DNA of 64,000 bases from Entomomonas moraniae (GTDB taxonomy: Bacteria; Pseudomonadota; Gammaproteobacteria; Pseudomonadales; Pseudomonadaceae). Shown piece by piece: positions 1 to 9,105 of this stretch (positions are counted from its first letter, which is position 1; each line of letters opens with the position of its first letter). The notes beneath the pieces are model-generated. The model was given only the letters and a program-made list of their open reading frames with translations, did not search any database and had not been told where the DNA came from. A program made the position numbers and the translations under genes. The stretch is taken from contig NZ_CP029822.1 in NCBI RefSeq assembly GCF_003991975.1, positions 434,001-498,000 of the forward strand, given 5' to 3'.

Positions 1-2
1 CT

Positions 3-1829
3 AGTGAGGTTTTAAATGCTTATACGGAGTCTAAAGAGCGCTATACAACAGGTTGGTTTTCAGCTTATCAGGTTGCGTCAATTAAGCAAACTACCCTGCA
101 GAGATTATGTGATAATTTTATAGGACGAATTAGTGATATTGTAGAGGTATATTTTAATAGGTCTGATAATTTTAATAAATTCAATAATATCAATGTTAAT
201 AAGCATAACGTTCAATCAAGCGATTTAAAATTACTATTGGGCTTATTTGAGCGATTTGTTGCTTGTATAATTGATGAAGATATTATTTGTAAGTTTGCAG
301 AAAAGTTAATAAGTTGGCATAGCGCTGATAAATTATGGCGCTGTGGGCTTGAATGGGCTGCCTTTTCAAAAGCACTGAAGAGTTGTATTGACAGTGTTTC
401 GATGCAGAAAAAAATTGTATTGCTACAGCGAGTTTTTTGCTTGCCTGTCTGCCCTCCCATAGATCGATTAAATAGACATGGGCAAGTGAATTTAAATAAT
501 TGGTTATTGTTTATTCCTGATATTTTGCCCAAAAATATTCCAGAAAATATTAAACCTATTCGGGCGTTAATTAATAAAGTTGATGAGCTGATAGAGATAG
601 TTAAAGAGAAGATAAAAAATAAGTCGAATGGTGCGCAGGAGATTATTGATGAGTCAATAGGAAATACAGATCAATGGATTGGAAACTTCTTAACTCAAGA
701 TGATTATATAAACCCTATGAGTTGTGTATGGTCTCGTTTGTATAATATTAAAAACTTGAAGCTTATGCCTGAAAAACAGCAACAAGAATTAGCCGATAGT
801 ATTTTTAGGGAAGGAAATGATGAGTGGCCTTTGTTAGAAGGTATGCAAGGTTGGGTGGCTTACCAGTGGGATAAAGATAATCTAGATATACAATTACGTT
901 TAAAAAAGTGGTTGCTCTCTCAGAAATTAAGAGGATATGTTATTGATAACCGCATCCATTTTAGCGGTAATGAAAATGAGTGGCTTGTAGATATTCAAAG
1001 GTCATTGTTAGAGATTAGGTGGTCGTCAATAGAGTTAGAGAAGGTTTTTAATCAGATAAAACACTGGTGGGATAATGAGGCATCAGTAATTTGCCAAACA
1101 TTAGTTGAAGAGCAAAGAGATAGTTTTACTATTGATTTTATAGGGAAAATTAAAATTCGTTTCGAGTTAATCGATTATATTGTAGCGTTAATGTTCGATC
1201 AACAGTCTGGAGAAGAGTTGCTGAACGAAAGTGTTCAAAAAAATCACTGGTTTAACACAATGAAAGAACAGATTAAAAAGTTTGATATTCATTTTTTATT
1301 TTCTGATTTCTCAATTGCATTAATGACCAATAATGATGAATTTTTAATTAAAGTAGAAAAATTTTTAGTTAATAAAATAATTACACTCAATGATCCTACA
1401 GAAATACAAAAAATCACTAATAGGCTTTATCATTGGATTACCTTTCCGAAAGAAAAGAAATTAGATTGGTTAGTGGATACATTGGTAAGTAGCATAGCAT
1501 TACGCAAGTATTTTGCTTTGCCAATAGCACTTCAAACGATTACTACTATTGTTGAAAAGCATGCTGATTGGCTGGATGAGCGATCTTTAAAAAAGGTTCT
1601 ATTAGGGTTGCAATGCTTAATAGATGAAACTGACTATATTCAGCGTAAGTATTATTATCCTGATGGTGATGAAGATGAAATTGTTAATGTGCGATTTTAT
1701 TGCGCAAAATTAGCCTATGTAATGAAAAGGCATAAAATAAAAAATAAGGAACAAATTATTGATGATTGGCTTACAAAAGCCAAAGAGGATCCTTTACCAA
1801 AATTGCGTTTTTTAGAAGAGTATATTTAA
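3..1829 (+). CDS. Unrecognised large protein, C-terminal part (partial at left edge)
   Basis: The reading frame is open from the first bases of the window to the TAA at 1827-1829 (about 608 codons), so an internal TTG start near 237 would be arbitrary and the true start lies outside. The protein is acidic/basic mixed, rich in Ile, Leu, Asn, Lys and Trp, and looks entirely alpha-helical. No signal peptide, membrane segment, P-loop or nuclease motif is visible in the part present. The last 60 residues contain a Tyr-rich acidic stretch followed by a Lys-rich helix. I do not recognise the family. Long helical C-termini of this kind occur in STAND-type NTPases and other defence proteins, and the adjacent phage block is accessory DNA, but that is only inference. 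Base composition is clearly more AT-rich than the capsid and tail genes that follow. Confidence 0.6.
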   Translation, partial: SEVLNAYTESKERYTTGWFSAYQVASIKQTTLQRLCDNFIGRISDIVEVYFNRSDNFNKFNNINVNKHNVQSSDLKLLLGLFERFVACIIDEDIICKFAEKLISWHSADKLWRCGLEWAAFSKALKSCIDSVSMQKKIVLLQRVFCLPVCPPIDRLNRHGQVNLNNWLLFIPDILPKNIPENIKPIRALINKVDELIEIVKEKIKNKSNGAQEIIDESIGNTDQWIGNFLTQDDYINPMSCVWSRLYNIKNLKLMPEKQQQELADSIFREGNDEWPLLEGMQGWVAYQWDKDNLDIQLRLKKWLLSQKLRGYVIDNRIHFSGNENEWLVDIQRSLLEIRWSSIELEKVFNQIKHWWDNEASVICQTLVEEQRDSFTIDFIGKIKIRFELIDYIVALMFDQQSGEELLNESVQKNHWFNTMKEQIKKFDIHFLFSDFSIALMTNNDEFLIKVEKFLVNKIITLNDPTEIQKITNRLYHWITFPKEKKLDWLVDTLVSSIALRKYFALPIALQTITTIVEKHADWLDERSLKKVLLGLQCLIDETDYIQRKYYYPDGDEDEIVNVRFYCAKLAYVMKRHKIKNKEQIIDDWLTKAKEDPLPKLRFLEEYI

Positions 1830-2369
1830 ATTAATTATTTGGCTAGTAGTTTGTTATTATCACTGCTAGCCATAGTCCTATTCGTGTAATTAACGTTTCA
1901 TCTTAATTCTTTTTAATCTAGCTAGGTTTACAACCCTTATAAACTTAAGCACATAGGAAACAGTAGAGAGTGTGTAATAGGATAAAGCAGTATAAAGAGG
2001 TGTTTTCTTAAAAAGATAGTGGAGGTTAGGTAAAGAAATATTTAAAAAAAACATTAATAATTTTTTCCTTTAACGTATTGTTGATTAACGGATTAAATGT
2101 AATTTTCTATCCGCCTATTATCCATTGGTCCTCCGATCATTATTAAATAAGGAGGAAGTCTTTTTTTTGAAAAGGCTCGCCTGCAGTTTTTCTTCACTTA
2201 GTCAGGTTTCCAACCCTGCACCCCCTGCAAAATAACCTTACGGCCCAGTATGGCTACTGGATAACCGTGTTGCCCTTGGCCGTTAGCCGAATCGGTCATG
2301 TTTTGGTGGCCTATTTTTTTAAGTAGATAACCACAATGAGGTAATTTTTATTTTTAAGGTTATTTTAAT
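1830..2369. other. Gene-free 540-bp interval before the capsid gene
   Basis: No convincing ORF is seen on either strand. It contains a weak hairpin at 1841-1871 (GGCTAGTAG paired with CTGCTAGCC, no T-run), a terminator-like hairpin at 2129-2168, and a GC-richer stretch 2170-2320 unlike its AT-rich surroundings. In T7-like phages portal and scaffold genes would be expected just upstream of the capsid gene; nothing here reads as a remnant of them. The left limit of the phage-derived DNA probably lies in this interval. Confidence 0.5.
2129..2168 (+). terminator. Possible intrinsic terminator upstream of the capsid gene
   Basis: TCCTCC (2129-2134) pairs with GGAGGA (2151-2156) across a 16-nt AT-rich loop; four bases later an uninterrupted run of eight T follows (2161-2168). 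The loop is long and the stem short, so the call is tentative. It would insulate the phage genes from transcription entering from the left. Confidence 0.35.
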
Positions 2370-3269
2370 ATGTCACAGGATTTTACTACAAATAACGGCA
2401 TGATTACTGCCGCTTTTGCGCAGCAGTTTCATGATGCGTTTGATATTGAATCACAACAAAAAGAGTCGCGCTTTGTACAAGCAGTGTATAACCGCGGCAA
2501 GATTCAGGGATTTTCTTTTACGGTTAATGATATGGCGTCCATCGAGATGGAGCAGGTCACTGGCCGTTTTGAGGATACTAAGTGGAGTGTGCCTGAATCG
2601 GGTTCTCGTTTAGTCACGATGGCGGATTATGGGTTGCATGTTCCGATTGAGCCACGTGATTTACCTAAGTTGTTGGCTGACCCTCAAGGGGCTTATATGG
2701 CTAACTTGGTGGCGGCGAATAATCGTTTGAAGGATAAGGTGATTTATCGGGGGTTAATGGATGCAATCAAACGTAAAACTTCGCAAGATGGTGCTTACAG
2801 TGATGTCGCTTTGCCTGCTGCTCAGCGTATTTTGGCTGGTGGCGCGGGTATTACTAAGGCGAAAATTATTAAAGCTAAAGCCTTATTTCGCAAGAATGAG
2901 TGCGATGAAAAGATGGGTGAGAAGCTTTATATCGCTTATAACGCGGATATGCTCGAAACAATCTTGAATGATACGACGTTAACCAGTGCAGACTTCTTGA
3001 AGGTGGAGATGTTGCAAGATGGTGCAATAGCAACAAATTGGCTTGGCTTTAATTGGGTACCTTATGAGGCGTTGGATAACAAGGCGGGTGTGCATACTAC
3101 CGTGGCTTGGTGTTCAAGTGGCGCGCATTTTGGTGCGGGTAATGATTATAAGACGGATGTGGGCGTTCGTCGTGATAAGAATAATGCCATTCAAATTTCT
3201 GTTATGTCTTCTTATGGCGCAGGTCGTGCGAATGAGAAGAAAGTGGTTGCTATTGAGTTTGCTGAGTAG
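2370..3269 (+). CDS. Phage major capsid protein (podovirus type)
   Basis: A 299-residue protein beginning MSQDFTTNN. Length, absence of a signal peptide and a conserved-looking body (N-terminal helix, central region with an arginine in EPRDLPKLL, then a beta-rich C-terminal half) fit the HK97-fold capsid proteins of short-tailed phages; I believe it belongs to the group annotated simply as 'phage capsid protein'. Position directly before tail tubular proteins A and B is the T7-like order, which supports the call. The SD is poor: AAGG about 10 bases upstream of the ATG. Base composition is richer in G and T on this strand than the gene to the left. No scaffold protein precedes it. Confidence 0.8.
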   Translation: MSQDFTTNNGMITAAFAQQFHDAFDIESQQKESRFVQAVYNRGKIQGFSFTVNDMASIEMEQVTGRFEDTKWSVPESGSRLVTMADYGLHVPIEPRDLPKLLADPQGAYMANLVAANNRLKDKVIYRGLMDAIKRKTSQDGAYSDVALPAAQRILAGGAGITKAKIIKAKALFRKNECDEKMGEKLYIAYNADMLETILNDTTLTSADFLKVEMLQDGAIATNWLGFNWVPYEALDNKAGVHTTVAWCSSGAHFGAGNDYKTDVGVRRDKNNAIQISVMSSYGAGRANEKKVVAIEFAE

Positions 3270-3334
3270 CATTTTTTAGGTTAGCCGCGGCAGGGATATT
3301 TTTTCTGCTGCGGTTTTGTGAGGAGAGCTAGCAG

Positions 3335-3913
3335 ATGTCGACAGCTAATTCGAGTGTTTCGGTGTGTTCTAATGCGCTTTTGATGTTGGGCGCGCAAACT
3401 ATTAATAATTTTACTGAGAATAATGATCGAGCGCGTTTGGCGGCTAATTTGTACCCCGGCGCACGCGATGCGTTGTTGCGTGAGCACCCTTGGAGTTGTG
3501 CGGTTAAGCGGGTGGTGCTTTCGGCAGATAAGGATAAGCCTGAGTATGGTTTTAGTTATCGCTTTACGTTGCCTGCGGATTATATTCGTGTGTTGTCGGT
3601 GGGTGAGGCGAATGAGGATGTGGAGTATTTGGTGGAGCAGCGTTGTATTTTGGCGAATCGTTCCTCTCTTAAGTTGCGTTATGTTTTTCAGAATACGGAT
3701 GTTTCTACTTATGACGCGGTGTTGGTTGATTTGTTGGAGCTTTCAATGGCGGCGAAGATGGCGTATGCGATTACGCAGTCGACTTCAATGGCGCAGTATC
3801 GTTATCAGGAGTTTCAAGCGGCGTTAAAAACAGCGAAGGCGTTGAATGGTTTGGAGTACCCTGCGGAGACATTTGGGCAGTCCAGTTTGTTAGAGGGGCG
3901 CTTAAATGGCTAA
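3335..3913 (+). CDS. Tail tubular protein A-like (gp11-type)
   Basis: 192 residues with the opening pattern of gp11-type tail/connector proteins: a helix with SVCSNALLMLGAQ, then a segment on arrays of Arg/Leu (RLAANLYPGARDALLREHPW), which is typical of the family. It would form the ring joining portal to nozzle. A strong SD (GAGGAG) sits 10 bases before the ATG. The stop overlaps the start of the next gene by 8 bases, indicating translational coupling. The sequence is noticeably G/T-skewed on the coding strand. Confidence 0.82.
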   Translation: MSTANSSVSVCSNALLMLGAQTINNFTENNDRARLAANLYPGARDALLREHPWSCAVKRVVLSADKDKPEYGFSYRFTLPADYIRVLSVGEANEDVEYLVEQRCILANRSSLKLRYVFQNTDVSTYDAVLVDLLELSMAAKMAYAITQSTSMAQYRYQEFQAALKTAKALNGLEYPAETFGQSSLLEGRLNG

Positions 3914-6047
3914 GGTTTCTTTGATTCAAACAAATTTTACGGCGGGTGAGTTGTCGCCTCGGTTAATGGGGCGGGTGGATGTCGCACGGTATCAGAACGG
4001 GGCTAAGCGGTTGGAGAATGCGTTGGTCGCTGTGCAGGGTGGCATTATGCGTACCTGGGGTACGGAGTTTGTTCAGCCGACGAAGTTTAGTGATAAGAAG
4101 GTGCGCTTGATCCCTTATGTGTTTAATCGCGATCAGTCGTATATGGTCGAGTTTGGCGATAAGTATATTCGGGTGTTTAAGAATACAAAGCAGGTGGCGG
4201 AGTTGGAGTCGCCTTATTCTGAGTCGATGTTGCCGTTTATTAATTATGTGCAGGGTGCGGATACGATGTTTTTGGCGCATCAAGCATTGCCTATTCATCG
4301 TTTACGTCGTTTATCTGATGAGAGTTGGTTGTTGGCTGAGGCGCCTTTTATTGTTAAACCTTTTGATGAGGTAGGGAATTATCCTGATATTGCTTTAACC
4401 CTTGAGAAGAATACAGCCAATGAGGATGTGGCTAATTTGGCAGCTGATTTCTTTTTAGCGGCGGATGTTGGTCGCAATATTATTTGTGGCGCTGGTTTGG
4501 CGGAGATTACGGCTTTTGTAAGTCGTCGCTCGGTTAAGGTGAAGATTAAGTCGGCTTTTAGCAGTAATGTGATTAAGGGAAAAAGTTGGCAGTTAGAAAG
4601 TAGCCCACAAACAAAATGTACTTGTAATTTGAAAGAACCCATCGGGCAGGAGGTGACGTTAACTTTGGATGCCGAAGGCTGGCGCGTTGAGGATGTAGGT
4701 AAGTATGTTCGTTTGAATAAGGGACTTTGTCTAATTACGAGGTTTACTAATGCGCGTTCTGTTGTGGCAGAGATTAAGACGGTGCTTTCGGCAACGGCTA
4801 AAGTACCTGCGAATGCATGGAGTTTGGAGTCAGTGGTGTGGAGTGGCGATTATGGGTATCCATCATCGGTGACGCTTCATAATCAGCGTTTATTTTGTGG
4901 TGGGAATGTTGAGAAGCCGCAAACAATTTGGATGAGTAAAACAGCAGAGTATTTGAATTTTGAGTTGTCAACGGATGATGATGACGCGGCAAGTTTTACG
5001 ATTTCTTCTGATCAAATTAATCCGATTGCGCATTTAACGCAGTTGGATAACCCCGTGGTATTGACGTATGGGGGGGAGTTTTCGATGTCGGGTTCAGCAT
5101 CAAAGAGTGCGATTACGCCGACGAATATTCAAATTAAAAATCATTCGGCTTATGGCTGTAATCATGTGAAGCCTATTCGGGTTGGGAATGAGTTGTTTTT
5201 TATGCAACGTTCTGGTCGTAAGCTACGTTCGATGGTGTATGACGCTTCGAGCGATTCAATGGTGGCAACAGATGCGTCTATTTTATCAGAGCATATTACT
5301 GAGGGCGGTATTGTGGATATGGCGTATCAGCAAGAGCCCGAGTCAGTTCTGTGGATGGTGCGCGCCGATGGGCAGTTGGCGACGTTGACGGTTAATGCTG
5401 CACAGGAAGTGTTGGCATGGGCGAGACAGTATACCGATGGTGAGTATGAGTCAGTTGCAACTATTCCTAATGGTGTGGCTGATGAGGTGTGGGTGGTCGT
5501 TAAGCGTGAGGTTAATGGGGAGTCTGTTCGTTATCTTGAGCGTTTTAATCGAGATGTTTATAGCCATTCGACCAAAATTTTTGAAGGTGAGCAGGCCAAA
5601 CGTGTTTTTAGAGGATTGGACCATTTAGAAGGTAAAACAGTGGATGTGTTGGCAGATGGTTCTGTGATGCAGAAGCGGCAAGTGGTTGGCGGTAGTGTTA
5701 CGATTGAGCGTGATGCAAAAAACGTGGTGATTGGTTTGCCTTATAAAACTACGGTTGAGACGTTGGACGTGGAGTTGCAAGGGGCTACAGGAACAATACA
5801 GGGTAGTAATAAGCGTGTGGGTGAGGTGGTGCTTCGGTTTATGACGACTACGGGCTGTTCTGTCAATGGTGATCTGTTGCCGTTTCGTCAGTTGGGTGAG
5901 AGAGTTTTGGATCAGCCTGCGCCCAGTTTTTCGGGCGATTATAAAATCGAGGCTTTGGGTTGGAATAATACGATTACGATCGAGCAGGATCAGCCGTTGC
6001 CTTTTTATTTGTTAGCGGTGATTAAGAAGGTATCGGTTAATGATTAG
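3906..6047 (+). CDS. Tail tubular protein B-like (gp12-type nozzle)
   Basis: 713 residues; the N-terminus (TNFTAGELSPRLMGRVD, then GAKRLENALVAVQGG) is the hallmark start of the large tail nozzle/stabilisation proteins of podoviruses, and the beta-rich remainder fits the beta-propeller nozzle. Its role would be to form the distal tail tube. Overlaps the upstream tail gene by 8 bases and the downstream acetyltransferase gene by 8 bases, so the three are translationally coupled. Length is in the usual 600-800 range, with no truncation visible. Confidence 0.85.
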   Translation: MAKVSLIQTNFTAGELSPRLMGRVDVARYQNGAKRLENALVAVQGGIMRTWGTEFVQPTKFSDKKVRLIPYVFNRDQSYMVEFGDKYIRVFKNTKQVAELESPYSESMLPFINYVQGADTMFLAHQALPIHRLRRLSDESWLLAEAPFIVKPFDEVGNYPDIALTLEKNTANEDVANLAADFFLAADVGRNIICGAGLAEITAFVSRRSVKVKIKSAFSSNVIKGKSWQLESSPQTKCTCNLKEPIGQEVTLTLDAEGWRVEDVGKYVRLNKGLCLITRFTNARSVVAEIKTVLSATAKVPANAWSLESVVWSGDYGYPSSVTLHNQRLFCGGNVEKPQTIWMSKTAEYLNFELSTDDDDAASFTISSDQINPIAHLTQLDNPVVLTYGGEFSMSGSASKSAITPTNIQIKNHSAYGCNHVKPIRVGNELFFMQRSGRKLRSMVYDASSDSMVATDASILSEHITEGGIVDMAYQQEPESVLWMVRADGQLATLTVNAAQEVLAWARQYTDGEYESVATIPNGVADEVWVVVKREVNGESVRYLERFNRDVYSHSTKIFEGEQAKRVFRGLDHLEGKTVDVLADGSVMQKRQVVGGSVTIERDAKNVVIGLPYKTTVETLDVELQGATGTIQGSNKRVGEVVLRFMTTTGCSVNGDLLPFRQLGERVLDQPAPSFSGDYKIEALGWNNTITIEQDQPLPFYLLAVIKKVSVND

Positions 6048-6492
6048 TGTGCGCGAGGCCGGTTTGTCTGATGTTGAAGCTATTGTGAGCTTGGGGGAGG
6101 CACTTCAACAAAATTCTTCTTATGCACATAAAGGTTTTTGTACAGAGAAAGCAGCCAAAATGGTTGCTTTGATGGTGGAAAGCGATTCAGACAATGCGTT
6201 TGTTGCAGAGGATGATGATGAGGTTATCGGTTATTTTTTGGGTGGCGTAATGGATGAGTGGTTTTCAGATGATTTATTAGGATTTGATTACTCTGTTTAC
6301 GTCGTTCCTTCTAAACGTAATGGTTGGGCGGCTATTGCATTGTTTAAAGCATTTGAGGCATGGGCTAAGTCTAAAGGCGCTATTAGTTTGCATGTGGGAA
6401 TTACAACAAATATTAATGTGGAAGGATGTCGTCGTTTATATCACTTCTTGGGTTATGAGGATGGCGGTATCTTTTTTGAGAAGAGGTTATAG
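6040..6492 (+). CDS. GNAT-family N-acetyltransferase in the tail operon
   Basis: 150 residues with a GNAT fold signature: an N-terminal beta strand (ISVREAGLSDVEAIVSLGEAL), a central strand ending VGYFLGG-type, the acetyl-CoA loop region around SKRNGWAAIALFKAFEAWAK, and a final beta-alpha with GCRRLYHFLGYE. Substrate cannot be told from sequence. It overlaps the tail nozzle gene by 8 bases and is followed by the next virion gene after 2 bases, so it is an integral member of the late operon. Similar acetyltransferases are known from some podovirus structural operons; whether they modify a virion or host protein is not established here. Confidence 0.85.
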   Translation: MISVREAGLSDVEAIVSLGEALQQNSSYAHKGFCTEKAAKMVALMVESDSDNAFVAEDDDEVIGYFLGGVMDEWFSDDLLGFDYSVYVVPSKRNGWAAIALFKAFEAWAKSKGAISLHVGITTNINVEGCRRLYHFLGYEDGGIFFEKRL

Positions 6493-6494
6493 AG

Positions 6495-7100
6495 ATGGCA
6501 GGAAACATACAAAATACACAAGGCCAACAGGGAGCTAATGCCCAGACGGGTACTCAAAAAGCTGCAGGCTATTTGGGAGTCGCGGCCAGTTTTCTTGGAC
6601 AAGGTTTGCCTTTGGTTGGGATAGCGGGAAGTCTTTTGGCTGGCTTTGGTGAGGCTTCGCAAAAGAAGGCGTGGTCTAAGTATCAGGCAAAACAAGCTAA
6701 GGCTGATGGTTTGGCACAGTTGAAAGGTGCTTATCTTGAGGCTGATAAAATTCGTAAAGCAGCCAGTACTGTTCAAGGACAAGCTGTTTCTGCAGCAGCT
6801 GGTTCTGGTGTGGTGGTTGGTGAGGGAACTGCCGGGCTTATTGAGAAAGATATCCGTCGACGTGCTGAAGAAGACGCGTTAATGGCTATTTATGACGGGC
6901 AAGATGCTTATAAGCGCAGTTTGGCGCAGGCTAAAGCCTATAAGATCAATGGTAGTAGTGATTTTAAGTCAGCTTTATGGAAAAGCAGTGGTTCGTTATT
7001 TGATGCGGCTGGGCTAGGGTTTGGTGCCGCGGGCAAATGGCTTAAAACCTATAGTGAAGGTGGCAGTGGTTCAACTGATGCTGGTGTGGGAGGAGAATAA
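6495..7100 (+). CDS. Internal virion-type protein, small
   Basis: 201 residues. After a Gln/Gly-rich start there is a hydrophobic glycine-rich segment (about residues 28-55), then an Ala/Lys/Gln-rich helical region and a second Gly/Ala-rich stretch near the C-terminus. This composition and the position between the tail nozzle and the long internal proteins match the first internal virion (ejection) proteins of T7-like phages. SD AGAGG is well placed before ATG 6495. No enzymatic motif seen. Confidence 0.65.
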   Translation: MAGNIQNTQGQQGANAQTGTQKAAGYLGVAASFLGQGLPLVGIAGSLLAGFGEASQKKAWSKYQAKQAKADGLAQLKGAYLEADKIRKAASTVQGQAVSAAAGSGVVVGEGTAGLIEKDIRRRAEEDALMAIYDGQDAYKRSLAQAKAYKINGSSDFKSALWKSSGSLFDAAGLGFGAAGKWLKTYSEGGSGSTDAGVGGE

Positions 7101-7101
7101 G

Positions 7102-9105
7102 ATGCAAATTCCTAGTGGTGATAGTTTTGGTAATCGTTCTGCCCAGTTAAAGTCAACCAATATACAAGGCCAAAGTAGTGATGGCTTAGCTCTTATGAAA
7201 GGAGCAGTAGACGGCTTTTATAATGAATTGAAAACCAGTGCATTATTGGATGCAAATAATGAGCTGTTTGATTATCAAGTAGGATTGGATACGGCCAGTA
7301 GCCAAGTGGCAGAACTTTTGGCAGCAGGAAAAATTACGGATAAGGAGATAGCCCCAACGTATCAAAAGCTGGAGGATGCTATTAAACCGCCTAATTTTGA
7401 TGGCTTGGATAGGAATAGCCAAAAGCAGTATTTGTTAGATCAAAAAAAATTGTCTTATAACAATAAATTAGGGATTTCTCTGCTAATTAAAAATGCAGGT
7501 GCGGCACGAGCAGGTGCTACAGTTGCTAGGACAGTGGAAAAGGTAGGCGAGTTGGCATATAGCGGTAAAGTTTCAGCCAGCGGGGCAATACAGACTTTAG
7601 AAAATAATGAAGATTTTCAAAAAACTGGTGAGTTTGGGTTTGGGTTTGATTGGAGTCTTCAAAAGGAAGCGAATTATCAGAGACTTCAGTCGTCCTATAT
7701 TTCAGGGGGGATAAAAGATGCAAATGATACCGGTAGTATTGATCAGTTAAAAACGTTGAGAGCGATGTTGCTTGAAGATAATCCTGAGACGAATTACTTA
7801 ACTTCGTTGATTAAAAGTGATTACCTTAAGCAGATTAATGCATCCATTGATGTAAACGTGGGGCGATCCTATGCGAATACTTTAGTTGATGGAATGAATC
7901 AACAGGTTGAGAAAACAGGTAATTTATCTGCTGTGAATGCGTATAGTTTGTTGCGTAAGACACAAGGCGATACGGCAAAGGAGGACACTGAAACAGCCAA
8001 GTATATTGCAAATCAAATGGGTGTTAAGTTCGATCAACAACAGTTTAATAATAATCCGCAATATACTGAGCAATTAAAACAAACTTTTTTTAACCAAGCA
8101 TTAGATCGTTATGGTTCACCCGCAATGGCCGCTATTTCAATACAGGTAGGCCATGAGCAAATGAACAGTTGGCTTAAAGAGTTTGGAAACCCAAGCAAAG
8201 GGCAGTTATCCGAAGCCGACTTTATTAATAAAATGCCTGATGAAAAACTAAAGCAAACGGCGTTAAAAATTAGCCAACAAAAAGAGGATGAACTTGATAT
8301 CGATAGTACTTTAGCGCTTATTGATCGTAATAAAAATTTGAATGATGATCAAAAACGGATTGCTAAAGCTTCAATCAAAAGCTTTATGCTAGAAAAGCAA
8401 CAAGCTCTTAAGGAAAAGTATCAGGAAAATCATCAAGCGATTTGGAATCAGTTATATGTGAAAGGAGAGCCGATTAATAAAGTAGATGCTAGTCAATTGT
8501 GTGCATTAACTGAAGAGGATCGTAAACAATTATTGGAGAAGACACCACCCACACAATTAGACTTTCAGACATATCAAGAGGCTAGGGGGCGGGTTATGGC
8601 TGGAAAACCTATTGATTTAGTAAAAGATTATTTTGGTAAGATTCCAAAAGATCAATTAAAAGAATTGATTGATCTGCAAGAGAATATAAAAAATGATCCA
8701 GCTAGACGTGATGGTGTAATTAAAACCAGTACTCTAATTAATTCTAGGATTAAAGCGGCAGGTTTTATCAATGAAAAAAATCTCAATATTTTAAATGCGT
8801 CTATTGTGGATGATGTTGAGAGTTTTGAAAAGAAGAATGGGCGTGTAGCCTCTCCAAAAGAAATTTTAGATATTACGGATAAGCAGTTTGTTTGGATGCG
8901 CTTAGATGAAGGAGCTTGGTTCGATACCCAAAAACCTTATTATCAAATGACGAAAGATGAACGTAAAGTAGCAAGAGTAGCCTCCGTAAGTAATATCCCT
9001 CAGAAAGAATTGCGTAGAATAAAAGATGCTTTAAAAATTCAAGGGCTATCTGATACAGAAGATAATATTATTGAGTTATACAGTAGGAAGGTGGGAAATG
9101 ACTGA
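7102..9105 (+). CDS. Internal virion-type protein, large
   Basis: 667 residues from ATG 7102, chosen over an upstream in-frame GTG because GGAGGAG lies just before it. Long, mostly helical, Gln/Lys/Asp-rich, no membrane segment or catalytic motif that I recognise. Size and operon slot correspond to gp15-type ejection proteins that pass into the host cell with the DNA. It overlaps the next gene by 8 bases. AT content rises sharply here relative to the capsid and tail genes. Confidence 0.65.
   Translation: MQIPSGDSFGNRSAQLKSTNIQGQSSDGLALMKGAVDGFYNELKTSALLDANNELFDYQVGLDTASSQVAELLAAGKITDKEIAPTYQKLEDAIKPPNFDGLDRNSQKQYLLDQKKLSYNNKLGISLLIKNAGAARAGATVARTVEKVGELAYSGKVSASGAIQTLENNEDFQKTGEFGFGFDWSLQKEANYQRLQSSYISGGIKDANDTGSIDQLKTLRAMLLEDNPETNYLTSLIKSDYLKQINASIDVNVGRSYANTLVDGMNQQVEKTGNLSAVNAYSLLRKTQGDTAKEDTETAKYIANQMGVKFDQQQFNNNPQYTEQLKQTFFNQALDRYGSPAMAAISIQVGHEQMNSWLKEFGNPSKGQLSEADFINKMPDEKLKQTALKISQQKEDELDIDSTLALIDRNKNLNDDQKRIAKASIKSFMLEKQQALKEKYQENHQAIWNQLYVKGEPINKVDASQLCALTEEDRKQLLEKTPPTQLDFQTYQEARGRVMAGKPIDLVKDYFGKIPKDQLKELIDLQENIKNDPARRDGVIKTSTLINSRIKAAGFINEKNLNILNASIVDDVESFEKKNGRVASPKEILDITDKQFVWMRLDEGAWFDTQKPYYQMTKDERKVARVASVSNIPQKELRRIKDALKIQGLSDTEDNIIELYSRKVGND

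Noticed and set aside
2170-2320. A decayed portal or scaffold gene before the capsid
   Set aside because: All frames are broken within short distances and no portal or scaffold motif could be read.
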